A stretch of 64,000 nt of DNA from an uncultured Desulfuromonadales bacterium (GCA_903868145.1 CAIPTY010000051.1:62001-126000); one strand, 5' to 3'; counted from the first letter of the stretch, positions 23,634 through 33,253 are shown. The notes: a model not told the origin generated them from the sequence alone. Program-made: numbers and translations.

Positions 23634-25229
23634 CTACAATTTTTTATAGGTAAAAGTCTTAGTGCTTGGGGTAAAAAAATTCCCAGTTGTCACGATTGTA
23701 CTCACATACCCATTGGAGTCATATGTATATGTTTCTGTATATGATGGATTATTGCCAATGCTACCAAAATTATTATATTTTGTTGATACCATCGATACCT
23801 TGCCATCAGACGTATAAGAATAATTCCTATCCATAGTCGTGCCATCACTACTCTTAGTATTTAAAAGCTTATTGCTGTTATTATAGGTATTTAAATAAGC
23901 CGTCTCTAACCCGTAGAACGCTTGTACTTGTCTAGTTAAATAGTAATTGTTATCGTAATAGAGTGTTTCTACCGGGCTCGCAACAATCAGACCCGATGAC
24001 GAATACGTATAGGTTGTCGTTGTAGAAGGAGAGGTTGAAGTTGAAGTTTTTGACGATATTGTCCCATTGCTATTGTAAATATATGATATGTCAGTGGTAG
24101 TGGTATAACCATCAGACCTTTTCCACACCTGTCGTGTGATATTACCATGTGAGTCAAAAGTATAGCTGGTCGTTGATGATGATCCGTCTGTACTGCTTGT
24201 GCTTACAGTCATGTTTATCACGCTATCAGAAGCGTCCAGAGTATAAGAAAATGTTTTTGTCTCAGTGATACCGTTGTTAGATACTGTTTTTATTGTATCA
24301 TTTACCCAAGAACCTTTCTTCATTGGACCGGTGGAACCAATAATACCTATACCACCTGCATCAGTTACAGTTCCCATCCCAGTTACAGCGTCAGTGCCAG
24401 TTACAGTGCCAGTTACAGTGCCGGTACCAGCGCCGGTACCAGTACCAGTACCAGTACCAGTACCAGTACCAGTACCAGTACCAGTACCAGTGCCAGTGCC
24501 GGTGCCGGTGCCGCTCGGAGGGGGTTGTGGTATATTGGAGCTGTTTACCGCTCCTCCTTTGATATTAGCCACTTGAGAGGTGAATATCGTAGCGCCGGTG
24601 CTCGTGTTGGTTATTGTGACATTGCCGCCGGATACACTTACACTCACCTTGTCAAACATTCCATCAAGGCCGGTGTGATCGGCTCTGTAGGTATCCGTTA
24701 TCGGATTAACAGTCGGTACATTGTAAGCTTGAAGCAGCGGGCCAATGCCTGCCTGAAGATCAGATATTGCCTGAGGTATTCTGTTTGCTATACCTTGCAT
24801 GGTCGTTGGCTGAGGGTTGCCGTAGATAGTGGCCAAATCGCTGCCAGCAGCAGCGATGTTCACAACCAGATTGGACAAGGGGTTTATGTTGGCAGTCCCC
24901 TTGTCATTCGAAAATGAGTACAGCGTATAGCTTGTCCCGTTGGCCGTTCCAACTGCCTTAAGAATGAAAGGTTTTGTCATTCCAGTTACGTTGAAAGAAT
25001 AGGAACCATCGGTGCCAATTGGTAGCGAAAGCTCCTTCGGTGTTGGTGCAGAATCTTTGAGATAGACAGTACCAGTAATAACCGCGCCAGCTGCCGCGAT
25101 ACCAGATACTGTGTCTGTTGTTCCGGCAGATCCTCCGGGACTGCCACCGCCACCTCCGCTGCAACCTGTTAAACCAAGCACCATGGCAATGAATAATGCA
25201 AGCAACACATTGATTAAATTCCTTTTCAT
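23634..25229 (-). CDS. Large lipoprotein with Gly-Thr repeat and YD/RHS-like repeats
   Basis: About 531 residues. A lipoprotein signal peptide (LLALFIAMVLGLTGC, then SGGGGGS) anchors it to a membrane. Residues ~30-230 form a domain with Gly/Thr/Asn-rich strands and no recognised family. Next comes a (Gly-Thr)n stretch encoded by a hexanucleotide tandem repeat, then a C-terminal region of YD-like repeats (YTFDSHGNITRQVW, YTYSSSGLIVAS, YTYDSNGYVSTIV) as in RHS/wall-associated proteins. It is probably displayed on the cell surface. ATG 25229 has AGGAG-type sites upstream. No toxin domain or RHS core is visible. Confidence 0.82.
   Translation of the reverse strand: MKRNLINVLLALFIAMVLGLTGCSGGGGGSPGGSAGTTDTVSGIAAAGAVITGTVYLKDSAPTPKELSLPIGTDGSYSFNVTGMTKPFILKAVGTANGTSYTLYSFSNDKGTANINPLSNLVVNIAAAGSDLATIYGNPQPTTMQGIANRIPQAISDLQAGIGPLLQAYNVPTVNPITDTYRADHTGLDGMFDKVSVSVSGGNVTITNTSTGATIFTSQVANIKGGAVNSSNIPQPPPSGTGTGTGTGTGTGTGTGTGTGTGTGTGAGTGTVTGTVTGTDAVTGMGTVTDAGGIGIIGSTGPMKKGSWVNDTIKTVSNNGITETKTFSYTLDASDSVINMTVSTSSTDGSSSTTSYTFDSHGNITRQVWKRSDGYTTTTDISYIYNSNGTISSKTSTSTSPSTTTTYTYSSSGLIVASPVETLYYDNNYYLTRQVQAFYGLETAYLNTYNNSNKLLNTKSSDGTTMDRNYSYTSDGKVSMVSTKYNNFGSIGNNPSYTETYTYDSNGYVSTIVTTGNFFTPSTKTFTYKKL
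24388..24515. repeat. Hexanucleotide tandem repeat inside the lipoprotein gene
   Basis: The plus strand repeats ACCAGT (with GCCAGT, GCCGGT and TTACAG variants) about 20 times; the pure ACCAGT core is about 24436-24490. Being a multiple of three, length change would vary the number of Gly-Thr pairs without shifting the frame. Confidence 0.9.
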
Positions 25230-25310
25230 CTCCTGTTCTCCTCCCAATTTTTTTTAAAATCTCTTCAGCGTTAGAGCTGGCTAAAACACCTTCCAAACTA
25301 TCTTGCTTCT

Positions 25311-25564
25311 CTACGGCAATTCTCCCGGGTGCGTTTCCTTGATTTTTTTCACAAGCTTCTCTTTGAACTCCAGCCACATCTTTTCTGCCACGTCATAATT
25401 CTGATTAACCCAATTAGCTCCCTCCTTTTTCATAATAAAAATGCCGCGTATTGGCAGTGGAGCAATTGCGGCATGTGAAAAATTAAATCGGGTACTGTCT
25501 CCAATGTTGCGCATCCGGCGCACAGCATCATCACTACACACATCAACAGAAGCAATCGGTTCAT
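25311..25564 (-). pseudogene. Small lipoprotein gene split by a frameshift (or two overlapping ORFs)
   Basis: ATG 25564 opens a 44-residue frame with a clear lipoprotein signal (MNRLLLLMCVVMMLCAGC, lipobox LCAGC) that stops at TGA 25432-25430. A second frame, open through the same region and starting at ATG 25433 (overlapping that stop as ATGA), encodes MKKEGANWVNQNYDVAEKMW and a Lys/Glu-rich end to 25311. Read without the break, signal peptide plus body would give one lipoprotein of about 85 residues. A one-base frameshift soon after the lipobox is the simplest reading; two coupled small genes is the alternative. Confidence 0.5.
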
Positions 25565-25736
25565 CCCATCCCAATTTTAATTTTGATCTAAACTACATAT
25601 AAGGTTTTGAATATTTTCAAATTTTCAATCTTAAAACATGGTAACTATACATATAAATGTGTAATTGTCAATAAATTCATAATATCATTTTGTGTTCATA
25701 GCCTCTCTAAAAGCTGATTATCTGCAAGGGGGTGTT

Positions 25737-26057
25737 ATGAAGACAACGAGAGAACTGCTTGGGGCGAGGATAAAGGAATTACGAAAACGTAGGGGTCTGA
25801 CGCAGGAAAAACTTGCCGAGCAGGTTGATTTGGCGACCAACTATATAAGCCTTATCGAAGTAGGGAGAACGTCGCCATCGCTGGAGACTATGGAAAATGT
25901 TGCCCGCGCTCTTGGTGTGGAACTTAAAGGTCTGTTTGATTTTGTACATCTGGAGCCGGAGGAAGTCTCTATTGGAGGTATGGACAGATATTTCGGGCGG
26001 GTCGATGAGCGGGATAAACGGTTACTGATGCGTATCGCAAAACTCATGGGAGAGTGA
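25737..26057 (+). CDS. XRE-family transcriptional regulator
   Basis: 106 residues with an N-terminal helix-turn-helix (IKELRKRRGLTQEKLAEQVD followed by LATNYISLIEVGRTSPSLET) and an acidic C-terminus of about 35 residues. ATG 25737 has AAGGGG 5 nt upstream. Of the SinR/ClgR-like type; it is divergent from the small lipoprotein genes and could control them. The 25575-25736 spacer is AT-rich, with an ACAT-ATAA-ATGT palindrome near 25648. Confidence 0.85.
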   Translation: MKTTRELLGARIKELRKRRGLTQEKLAEQVDLATNYISLIEVGRTSPSLETMENVARALGVELKGLFDFVHLEPEEVSIGGMDRYFGRVDERDKRLLMRIAKLMGE

Positions 26058-26090
26058 TAGTTCTAATTGGCAGCTTTCTGCGCACATCAG

Positions 26091-26549
26091 CTACCCAAGC
26101 GTCAAGCCCCGGATGAAGTTACGGAGGAACTGGTCGCCGCAGGGTTTATAGTTTCTGTGCCCCTGCCCTCGAAACATGGCGGACAGTTCGGACTTTGAGA
26201 GCTGGATACCGGCCTTTGCCAGTATCGCACGCATCGCTTCCTCATTCAACTCCAGAGCTATCCTGATCTTTCTGAGAATAAGGTTATTGTCCAGAACCGC
26301 AGGCGGCGATGTGAGCATATCAGACCTCTGCTCGCGGGCGCCCCGCCGGTAAATGATCAGGCCATCCAGAAACGCCGCCATCACCCTGTCATCGCAAACG
26401 ACAAAGCCGGGCTCTTCCTCTTTCTTCAGCAGCTTCAGCACATCGAGCGGGCCGATATCACCGCCGCCCAGCGCGCATATCCCGGCAATGCTCTCACCAT
26501 TCAGCTTCAGCGCATACCGCAGCCTGCGGAGCAGATCGTTATTGGTCAT
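26091..26549 (-). CDS. DUF1456/YehS family protein
   Basis: 152 residues with two copies of the DUF1456 unit (NNDLLRRLRYALKLNGESIA and DNNLILRKIRIALELNEEAM), the usual YehS size. The role is unknown. ATG 26549 overlaps the 3' end of the penicillin-binding protein gene by 11 bp, which suggests coupling. The frame is open further upstream, but that part is a shadow of the PBP gene. Confidence 0.88.
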   Translation of the reverse strand: MTNNDLLRRLRYALKLNGESIAGICALGGGDIGPLDVLKLLKKEEEPGFVVCDDRVMAAFLDGLIIYRRGAREQRSDMLTSPPAVLDNNLILRKIRIALELNEEAMRAILAKAGIQLSKSELSAMFRGQGHRNYKPCGDQFLRNFIRGLTLG

Positions 26550-28584
26550 CCGGTTTCTCTTTCGGAGTATTCCCGGAGGGGAGGACACCTGTCTCAGGGA
26601 GCTGCCCGCCTGTCTGCAGCGGCTGCTGGGGTAAAGGCAACGGCTTGACGGCGGCTCCTCCATGTTTGGGACAGTATTCAGTCGGTTCTGTCCCGGCAAT
26701 ATAGTATTCATCCTGTCGTGCCGGACAGTCCGGTGCCGCCAGAAAACCTGTGGCAGGGTCGATGGAAACAGAGACTACCGTATCCGGTCTGGTGAAATCG
26801 GCAACCGGTTTCGATGCCACAGCCGTGCGCATGAAGTGTTCCCAGATCGGCGTAGCGACAGCTCCGCCGGTGAAACCTTTGCCGCCGGGCCGGGGCTTGT
26901 CATATCCCACCCAGACCCCGGTTATGATCTGCGGGGTATAGCCGACAAACCAGGCGTCCCGATAGTCATCGGTGGTGCCGGTCTTTCCGGCGGATGGATG
27001 TGTCTGGCTGAATTTCTTCAGGCTCTTGGCCGTACCATAATTCAGTACATCCTTCAGCATCTGGGTGGTGACAAAGGCGGTGGCCGGGGAAAGTACCGGG
27101 GCGGTTACCGGCGGATTTTCCATCCAGCTGCGATGTCTGGTGTCATACACGCGGACAATGGTTCTCGCTTCGCTGCGTGTGCCGCCGGTAGCCAGCGGGG
27201 TGTAGGCCAGCACCAGATCCTTCAGGGTGACTTCATCCGTTCCCAGGGCAAGGGAGAGGCCATTCTCTGAACGTAACGGCAGCCCCATCCTGCCGGCAAA
27301 ATCGACAAAACCGGGCACGCCGACCGCCTCAAGCAGCTTCACCGTGATGATATTGTTTGAATGGGCCAGTGCCTGCCTGAGAGAAAGCTCGCCATACCGT
27401 ACCTTTCCGTAGTTATGCGGCTTCCAGACCTCGTTATTGCCCCGGTCATAGGTTACCGGCGTATCATCCCAAATGCTCCCCGCCGTGATCCCTTTTTCCA
27501 GGGCTGCCGCATAGATCAGTGGTTTGATAGCCGAGCCGGGTTGCCGCTTGGCAGAAAAAGCCCGGTTAAATCCACTCGCAAGAACATCGACACCCCCGAC
27601 GGCCGCCAGCACATCACCCGTGGCACTATCCACGCAGATCAATGCGCCCTGCAAATCGGGAGAAACCCGTTTGACCCCTTCGCGCAGTGCCAGCTCTGCC
27701 TGCTTCTGCAGCTTCAGATCCAGGGCTGCAGTCACTTCCAGCCCACCCTGTTCAATTATCTCCGCTCCGTAGCGCTCAATCAGCCTGCTCCTGAGATAGG
27801 CGACATACTGCGGGGCCTGTCCCGGTTTGACAAACGATGCCGGATGGGTTCGCAGTACCTGTTGCTGTCTGGCGGAGATCATGTTCAACTCAACCATACG
27901 CTTGAGAACCACGTCCCGCCGCCCCGTGATATCCAGCGGTTTACCCAGCGGATTGTAGCGGGAAGGGTTTTTCTGCACACCGGCCAACTGGGCGCATTCG
28001 GCGTCGTTCAACTCCTCGGGGCTCTTATCGAAATAGAGTCGGGCTGCCTGGGCGATTCCCCAGGCTCCGTTCCCATAATAGATTTCGTTAAAATACATCT
28101 CCAGAATCTGCTTTTTGGTATATTTCTCTTCGAACTCAACTGCCATGCGGGCTTCATCGAGTTTCCGCTCCAGAGTTTTCGCACCGGTAAGATACCGGTT
28201 CTTGATCAATTGCTGGGTGATGGTAGACCCCCCTTCTGCCAGTCGCCCCTTGACCACGTTCTTGACCATGGCACGGGCGATCCCGCGCACATCGATCCCG
28301 CCATGCTCGTAAAAACGGGCGTCTTCCACAGCCACCACGGCCTTTTGCAGAAATGCGGGAATACGCTCGATTGTGACCCAGTAGCGTTTTTCCGGCAGGA
28401 TCCGGCCAACGAAGCGCCGCTGATTGTCAAAAACCTTGATGGAGGAATATCCGGACGGAAGAGATGGATATGTGGCGAAATTGTCCTGAGCCACGACTAT
28501 TGACACCGTGTTCAGTAGGAGAAGAAGGCTTACCAGAAAAGAGCGGTGTATTCTTTTTTGAAGCAGGAACACTTTGAAATGCAA
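26539..28584 (-). CDS. Bifunctional penicillin-binding protein (PBP1-type, second copy)
   Basis: 681 residues. An N-terminal signal-anchor (FLVSLLLLLNTVSIVVA) leads into a GT51 glycosyltransferase domain (EDARFYEHGGIDVRG, TITQQLIKNRYL, KKQILEMYFNEIYYG) and a transpeptidase domain with SAIK, SNN and KTGTTDDYRDAWFVGYTPQ. It is shorter than the PBP1A at 6731-9115 and lacks the long insert. The C-terminal tail is Pro/Gln/Lys-rich. It makes and cross-links peptidoglycan in the periplasm. Confidence 0.93.
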   Translation of the reverse strand: MHFKVFLLQKRIHRSFLVSLLLLLNTVSIVVAQDNFATYPSLPSGYSSIKVFDNQRRFVGRILPEKRYWVTIERIPAFLQKAVVAVEDARFYEHGGIDVRGIARAMVKNVVKGRLAEGGSTITQQLIKNRYLTGAKTLERKLDEARMAVEFEEKYTKKQILEMYFNEIYYGNGAWGIAQAARLYFDKSPEELNDAECAQLAGVQKNPSRYNPLGKPLDITGRRDVVLKRMVELNMISARQQQVLRTHPASFVKPGQAPQYVAYLRSRLIERYGAEIIEQGGLEVTAALDLKLQKQAELALREGVKRVSPDLQGALICVDSATGDVLAAVGGVDVLASGFNRAFSAKRQPGSAIKPLIYAAALEKGITAGSIWDDTPVTYDRGNNEVWKPHNYGKVRYGELSLRQALAHSNNIITVKLLEAVGVPGFVDFAGRMGLPLRSENGLSLALGTDEVTLKDLVLAYTPLATGGTRSEARTIVRVYDTRHRSWMENPPVTAPVLSPATAFVTTQMLKDVLNYGTAKSLKKFSQTHPSAGKTGTTDDYRDAWFVGYTPQIITGVWVGYDKPRPGGKGFTGGAVATPIWEHFMRTAVASKPVADFTRPDTVVSVSIDPATGFLAAPDCPARQDEYYIAGTEPTEYCPKHGGAAVKPLPLPQQPLQTGGQLPETGVLPSGNTPKEKPDDQ

Positions 28585-28647
28585 TGGGTATTTACTCCTT
28601 CAGCTTGAAAAAGAGAAGGACAGCCAAACAGCCGCCCCGCCCCAAGC

Positions 28648-29880
28648 CTACTTCAAATTCTTCTTGATCCTCTCCACCGCCTCAATCACATTCTCGCGAT
28701 GGCCGAAGGCCGACAGGCGGAAATACCCTTCCCCGCTCGGGCCGAAGCCACTGCCGGGGGTGCCGACCACGTTGCATTCGGTCAGAAGCTTGTCGAAAAA
28801 CTCCCAACTGGTCATGCCGCCTGGCGTCTTGAGCCAGATGTAGGGGGCATCCACGCCGCCGAAGCAGGTGACGCCGACCTCCTTCAGACCCTCACGGATG
28901 ATGCGGGCGTTCTCCATGTAGTAGTCGATAATCTCCCTGGTCTGTGCCCACCCTTCGTCGGAATAAACCGCAGCCGCGGCACGCTGCACCGGGTAGGAGG
29001 CACCGTTGAACTTGGTGGTGGTGCGGCGCAGCCAGAGTTTGTTAAAACTGTACTTCTCGCCGGTGCTGGTGGTTCCCATGACCTCTTCCGGTACGACCAC
29101 CAGGCCGCAGCGGACGCCGGTGAAACCGGCAGTCTTGGAGAAGGAGCGGAACTCGATGGCGCACTTTTTGGCACCTTCGATCTCGTAGATGGAGTGCGGG
29201 ATCTCCGGATTGGTGATGAAGGCCTCGTAGGCTGCGTCGAAGAAAATCACCGCATCATTGGCGTTGGCGTAATCGACCCACTTTTTCAGCTCGGCCTTTG
29301 AGGCCACGGTGCCGGTCGGGTTGTTGGGGAAGCAGAGGTAGATGATGTCCACTTTCTGGGTTGGAAGGGACGGAATGAAGTTGTTGGCCTCGTTGCAGGG
29401 CAGGTAGACGATGTTCTGGTAGTATCCCTTTTCGTCGGCCTCGCCGGTACGACCGATCATGACGTTGGTGTCGTTGTAGACCGGGTAGACCGGATCGCCG
29501 ATAGCCACCACGTTATCCAGTGCGAAGATGTCCAGGATGTTGGCGCAGTCACACTTCGAGCCATCGGAGATGAACATCTCTTCTGTTTTCAGGGACACGC
29601 CCAGCGGCTGGTAGGATTTTTCGATGATGGCGTTGATCAGCCAGTCGTACCCCTGCTCCGGGCCGTAGCCGGCGAATTTGTCGGTGGTGGCCAGGTCGTC
29701 TACTGCGTCGTGGAATGCTTTCAATACGGCCGGTGCCAGCGGACGGGTCACATCGCCGATCCCCAGGCGGATGACCTTGGCGTCAGGGTTGGCGGCGGAA
29801 AATTCGCGCACGCGGCGGCCGATCTCGGGGAACAGGTAGCCGGCTTTGAGTTTCAGGTAGTTGTCGTTGATCTTTGCCAT
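28648..29880 (-). CDS. dapL: LL-diaminopimelate aminotransferase
   Basis: 410 residues, full length for DapL. PLP fold-type I motifs include [31 protein letters not shown] and the Schiff-base lysine in [15 protein letters not shown]. It converts tetrahydrodipicolinate directly to LL-diaminopimelate with glutamate as amino donor, bypassing the DapC/D/E route. It is the last gene of the lysA-dapA-dapB-dapL cluster, separated from dapB by a 190-bp spacer filled by an inverted repeat. Confidence 0.96.
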   Translation of the reverse strand: MAKINDNYLKLKAGYLFPEIGRRVREFSAANPDAKVIRLGIGDVTRPLAPAVLKAFHDAVDDLATTDKFAGYGPEQGYDWLINAIIEKSYQPLGVSLKTEEMFISDGSKCDCANILDIFALDNVVAIGDPVYPVYNDTNVMIGRTGEADEKGYYQNIVYLPCNEANNFIPSLPTQKVDIIYLCFPNNPTGTVASKAELKKWVDYANANDAVIFFDAAYEAFITNPEIPHSIYEIEGAKKCAIEFRSFSKTAGFTGVRCGLVVVPEEVMGTTSTGEKYSFNKLWLRRTTTKFNGASYPVQRAAAAVYSDEGWAQTREIIDYYMENARIIREGLKEVGVTCFGGVDAPYIWLKTPGGMTSWEFFDKLLTECNVVGTPGSGFGPSGEGYFRLSAFGHRENVIEAVERIKKNLK

Positions 29881-29905
29881 CAGTTGTAAATCCTCCGAAA
29901 GTATT

Positions 29906-30060
29906 TACCACAGAGACACGGAGACACAGAGAAATCTAAATAAAAAAGATTTGGGGTTTAAACGTAACGTTCTCAGGTTGTAAATCCTGAATCGGTTTTC
30001 TGTGGGTTACACCCAAACATTCTTTCGTTTTTCTCAGTGACTCCGTGTCTCTGTGGTGAG
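29906..30060. repeat. Inverted-repeat element between dapB and dapL
   Basis: Arms CCACAGAGACACGGAGACAC... (from 29909) and ...GACTCCGTGTCTCTGTGG (to 30056) frame about 95 bp of AT-rich sequence. The arms match those of the element at 30889-31050. Confidence 0.82.
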
Positions 30061-30070
30061 AGTGAAGTTG

Positions 30071-30874
30071 TTATTTAAGTCCTAAAACATCCTGCATGTC
30101 GTACAGCCCGGGAACCTTGCCCACGACCCATCTGGCCGCCCGCACTGATCCGCGCGAGAACATATCACGGGTCATGGCGCGGTGGGAGATTTCGATCCTC
30201 TCGCCCTGGCCGATGAAGTAGACCGTATGTTCGCCGATGATGTCGCCGCCACGAACCGTCTGCATGCCGATCTCTTCCCGGGTTCGTTCACCGATAATCC
30301 CTTCTCGGCTGCAGCGGGCAACTTTATTGTAATCGCGACCAAGCGCTCCGGCTACAACCTCACCCATCCGCACGGCAGTGCCGGATGGCGCATCCTTTTT
30401 CTTGTTGTGATGCAGCTCGACGATCTCCACATCGAAGTCATCGCCCAGGGTTTTAGCCACATCCTTCAGGATTTTGAAACAGACGTTGACACCTACCGAC
30501 ATGTTGGGGGCCAGCACAACGGGAATGTCTTTTGCCAATTCGGCAGCAAAGAGCCGCTCTTCGGGAGTAAAGCCGGTTGAACCGATAACGATTGATTTTT
30601 TCTGTAAACCACAGACCTCCAGGTTCTTCAGAGAGACCTTGGGGGAGGTGAAGTCAATCAGCACGTCGCAGCCAGCCACCACGGCGTTCAGGTCGTCGGA
30701 GATATTCACCCCCAGGGCACCGCAGCCAGCTACCAGACCGACATCCTGCCCGGTTTGCGGATGCCCTGGACGTTCGAGTGCACCGGAGAGATGCACCCCC
30801 TCGGCCTCAATCACGGAGTTGATGATGCGCTGTCCCATGCGTCCGGCAGCGCCACAGACGGCTATTTTTATCAT
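30071..30874 (-). CDS. dapB: 4-hydroxy-tetrahydrodipicolinate reductase
   Basis: 267 residues with the NAD(P)-binding motif AVCGAAGRMGQ, the substrate loop ELHHNKKKDAPSGTA and the active-site His in that segment. It reduces the DapA product to tetrahydrodipicolinate. ATG 30874 is preceded by AGAGGT at 6 nt; the 26 codons upstream fall in the inverted repeat. Third gene of the lysine cluster. Confidence 0.96.
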   Translation of the reverse strand: MIKIAVCGAAGRMGQRIINSVIEAEGVHLSGALERPGHPQTGQDVGLVAGCGALGVNISDDLNAVVAGCDVLIDFTSPKVSLKNLEVCGLQKKSIVIGSTGFTPEERLFAAELAKDIPVVLAPNMSVGVNVCFKILKDVAKTLGDDFDVEIVELHHNKKKDAPSGTAVRMGEVVAGALGRDYNKVARCSREGIIGERTREEIGMQTVRGGDIIGEHTVYFIGQGERIEISHRAMTRDMFSRGSVRAARWVVGKVPGLYDMQDVLGLK

Positions 30875-30888
30875 GGTAAAACCTCTTT

Positions 30889-31050
30889 TTTCACCACGGA
30901 GACACGGAGACACAGAGAAAAACCAAAAGTTAAAATCGTTATGGGAATACAAGGAGAAAATCTTATGGATTATAGCAGACAGGCTTTTGTATTAACCCTT
31001 GATGTACCTTTTGACGTTCTCCGTGTCTCTGTGTCTCCGTGGTGGATTTT
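30889..31050. repeat. Inverted-repeat element between dapA and dapB
   Basis: Arms ACCACGGAGACACGGAGACA... (from 30893) and ...TGTCTCTGTGTCTCCGTGGTGG (to 31044). Same family as 29906-30060, built of a GAGACACG-type short repeat. It fills nearly all the spacer upstream of dapB. Confidence 0.82.
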
Positions 31051-31056
31051 TAAAAT

Positions 31057-31929
31057 CTATATCAACTTATACTCTTTCATGATCGCTTCCAGCCTGGCCT
31101 TGTTGGGTGCGCTCATTTCACACAGCGGCAGCCGGACCTCTTCGGAGCACTTACCCATCAGCCCCAGAGCGGTCTTGACCGGAATCGGGTTGCTCTCGAT
31201 AAACATGGCATTTCCGATCTTGAGGGTCTTGAGGTGAAGTTGGCGCGCTTTCTCCAGATCACCGGCAAAGAAGGCGTCAGTCAGGTCGCCGACCTCTTTG
31301 GGCATGATATTCGCGAGCACAGAAATGATCCCTACGGCGCCGCAGGCCATCATCGGGAAGGTGATGAAATCGTCGCCGGAGAATACGTCGATGTTGTCGC
31401 CGCACAGCGCGATGATCTCAGAGGCCTGCTGCAGGGAACCGGTGGCCTCCTTGATGGCGACGATATTTTTGTGAGGTGCCAGGCGGGCCACGGTCTCAGG
31501 TAGCAGGTTAACGCCGGTGCGGCCCGGCACATTGTACAGAATCTGCGGGATCTCGACGGCATCGGCGATGGCGGTGTAATGGCGATAGAGCCCTTCCTGG
31601 GTCGGTTTGTTGTAGTAGGGGGTCACCAGCAAAACCCCGGCCACGCCAAGCTCTTTGGCCTCGCGGGTCAGGTGGATGGCCTCGGCAGTGGAGTTGGAAC
31701 CCGTGCCGGCAATGACCGGAACCCGCCCTTTGGCCTGCTCGAAGACAATTCGGATCACATCCAGATGCTCTTCGTTATCCAGGGTGGACGATTCACCGGT
31801 GGTGCCGCAGGCAACGATGGCGTCGGTACCGTTCACGATCTGGAAATCCACCAGTTCACGCAGCTTTTTTTCATCAACCGCTCCATTGCTGAACGGTGTT
31901 ACGATGGCGACGATGCTTCCTTTGAACAT
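31057..31929 (-). CDS. dapA: 4-hydroxy-tetrahydrodipicolinate synthase
   Basis: 290 residues with the usual TIM-barrel landmarks: CGTTGESSTLDNEEH, the Tyr in LLVTPYYNKPTQEG, YNVPGRTGVN and the Schiff-base lysine in VAIKEATGSL. It condenses pyruvate with aspartate semialdehyde in the first committed step of lysine/diaminopimelate synthesis. It follows lysA by 24 bp. Confidence 0.96.
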   Translation of the reverse strand: MFKGSIVAIVTPFSNGAVDEKKLRELVDFQIVNGTDAIVACGTTGESSTLDNEEHLDVIRIVFEQAKGRVPVIAGTGSNSTAEAIHLTREAKELGVAGVLLVTPYYNKPTQEGLYRHYTAIADAVEIPQILYNVPGRTGVNLLPETVARLAPHKNIVAIKEATGSLQQASEIIALCGDNIDVFSGDDFITFPMMACGAVGIISVLANIMPKEVGDLTDAFFAGDLEKARQLHLKTLKIGNAMFIESNPIPVKTALGLMGKCSEEVRLPLCEMSAPNKARLEAIMKEYKLI

Positions 31930-31953
31930 GACTGATACCTCCGTATCATAAAT

Positions 31954-33207
31954 TTACAGGAATGTTGCCATCTTCTCGCCCTTGATCAAATCCTCGATGG
32001 TTTCCCGTTCACGAACCACTTCGAACCGATCACCCTTCACCATAACCTCGGCCACGCGGGGACGGCTGTTGTAACTGCTGCTCATGGCGAAACCGTAAGC
32101 CCCGGCAGACATGAATGCCACCAGATCGCCCTGTCTGAACATGGGCACCTCGCGCCCCTTGACCAGAAAATCACCCGATTCGCAGATCGGTCCGACAATG
32201 TCGGCGACAATCATGCCGTCCTGGTCCTTCTTAACCGCCTGGACTCCATGGAATGAATCGTAGAGAGCCGGACGGGCCAGGTCGTTCATCCCGGCGTCAA
32301 TCATAATGAAATTCTTGTCGTCGCGAGCCTTGGTGAAGAGGCACTTGGACACCAGGATTCCCGCGTTGCCCACAAGATTGCGACCCGGTTCAAACACCAG
32401 GTGCATACCCAGATCTTTCGTCGCGTTCACAATCTCCTTGCCGTAATCAGCGGGCACGGGAGGTTCTTCCTCATTGTACTGGATCCCCAGACCGCCACCG
32501 CAGTCGAAGTATTTCAGATCGATACCCTGGCCACGAAGTCTGGCGATCATGATCTTGAGCTTCTCGATTGAGTCTACAAAAGGGTTTACCTTGGTCAACT
32601 GGCTGCCGATGTGCATGTCGATTCCGACCACATCGATGCCGGGCAGGGTCGCGGCACGGGTGTATTCTTCCATGGCACGGTCAATGGTGATGCCGAACTT
32701 GGCGTTTTTCAGACCGGTAGTGATATAGGGGTGGGTGCCGGGATCAACGTCCGGATTGACACGGATGGCGATGCCTGCCTTTTTCCCTGTACGCCTGGCA
32801 ATCTCGGAGATTCGGGTCAGCTCCTGCTCCGACTCCACGTTGAACATCAGGATACCGGTAGTGAGGGCGTATTCGATTTCGTCGTCCTTCTTGCCGACAC
32901 CGGAGTAGACCACCTTCCCGGGATCAACACCGGCCTTCAGGGCGCGGTACAGCTCACCGCCGGAGACAATGTCCACACCGCCCCCCAGATTGATGAAGGT
33001 CTTGAGTACCGACTGGGTCGAGTTGGCCTTGACCGAGTAACAGATGGTGTGGGGCACATCGGCAAAAGCCCCGTCAAAGGCAGTAAAATGGCGTGTAAGA
33101 GTGGCGTGGGAGTAGGCGTAAAAAGGGGTGCCGACCTGTGCAGCAATATCCTTCAGGGCGACGTCCTCGGCAAAGAGTTCATTGCCCTTGTACTGAAAGT
33201 GGTTCAT
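31954..33207 (-). CDS. lysA: Diaminopimelate decarboxylase
   Basis: 417 residues, PLP fold-type III: PLP lysine in CYSVKANSTQSVLK, glycine-rich FDCGGGLGIQY, FEPGRNLVGNAG and CESGDFLVKGR. It makes lysine from meso-diaminopimelate. First gene of the cluster, with AGGAGG before the ATG. That the last pathway gene comes first suggests the cluster is transcribed as one unit from the promoter just upstream. Confidence 0.96.
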   Translation of the reverse strand: MNHFQYKGNELFAEDVALKDIAAQVGTPFYAYSHATLTRHFTAFDGAFADVPHTICYSVKANSTQSVLKTFINLGGGVDIVSGGELYRALKAGVDPGKVVYSGVGKKDDEIEYALTTGILMFNVESEQELTRISEIARRTGKKAGIAIRVNPDVDPGTHPYITTGLKNAKFGITIDRAMEEYTRAATLPGIDVVGIDMHIGSQLTKVNPFVDSIEKLKIMIARLRGQGIDLKYFDCGGGLGIQYNEEEPPVPADYGKEIVNATKDLGMHLVFEPGRNLVGNAGILVSKCLFTKARDDKNFIMIDAGMNDLARPALYDSFHGVQAVKKDQDGMIVADIVGPICESGDFLVKGREVPMFRQGDLVAFMSAGAYGFAMSSSYNSRPRVAEVMVKGDRFEVVRERETIEDLIKGEKMATFL

Positions 33208-33253
33208 CTGCAGCCTCCTAAGCAGGGAGTGTAATAGAGTAAAAAAGTGGATT

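Noticed and set aside
24388..24515. Tandem repeat considered as a CRISPR array
   Set aside because: The unit is 6 bp without spacers and lies in a coding frame. No CRISPR array or cas gene is seen anywhere in the window.
27361..28503. 380-codon plus-strand frame opposite the second PBP gene
   Set aside because: Antisense shadow; the PBP frame has all expected motifs.
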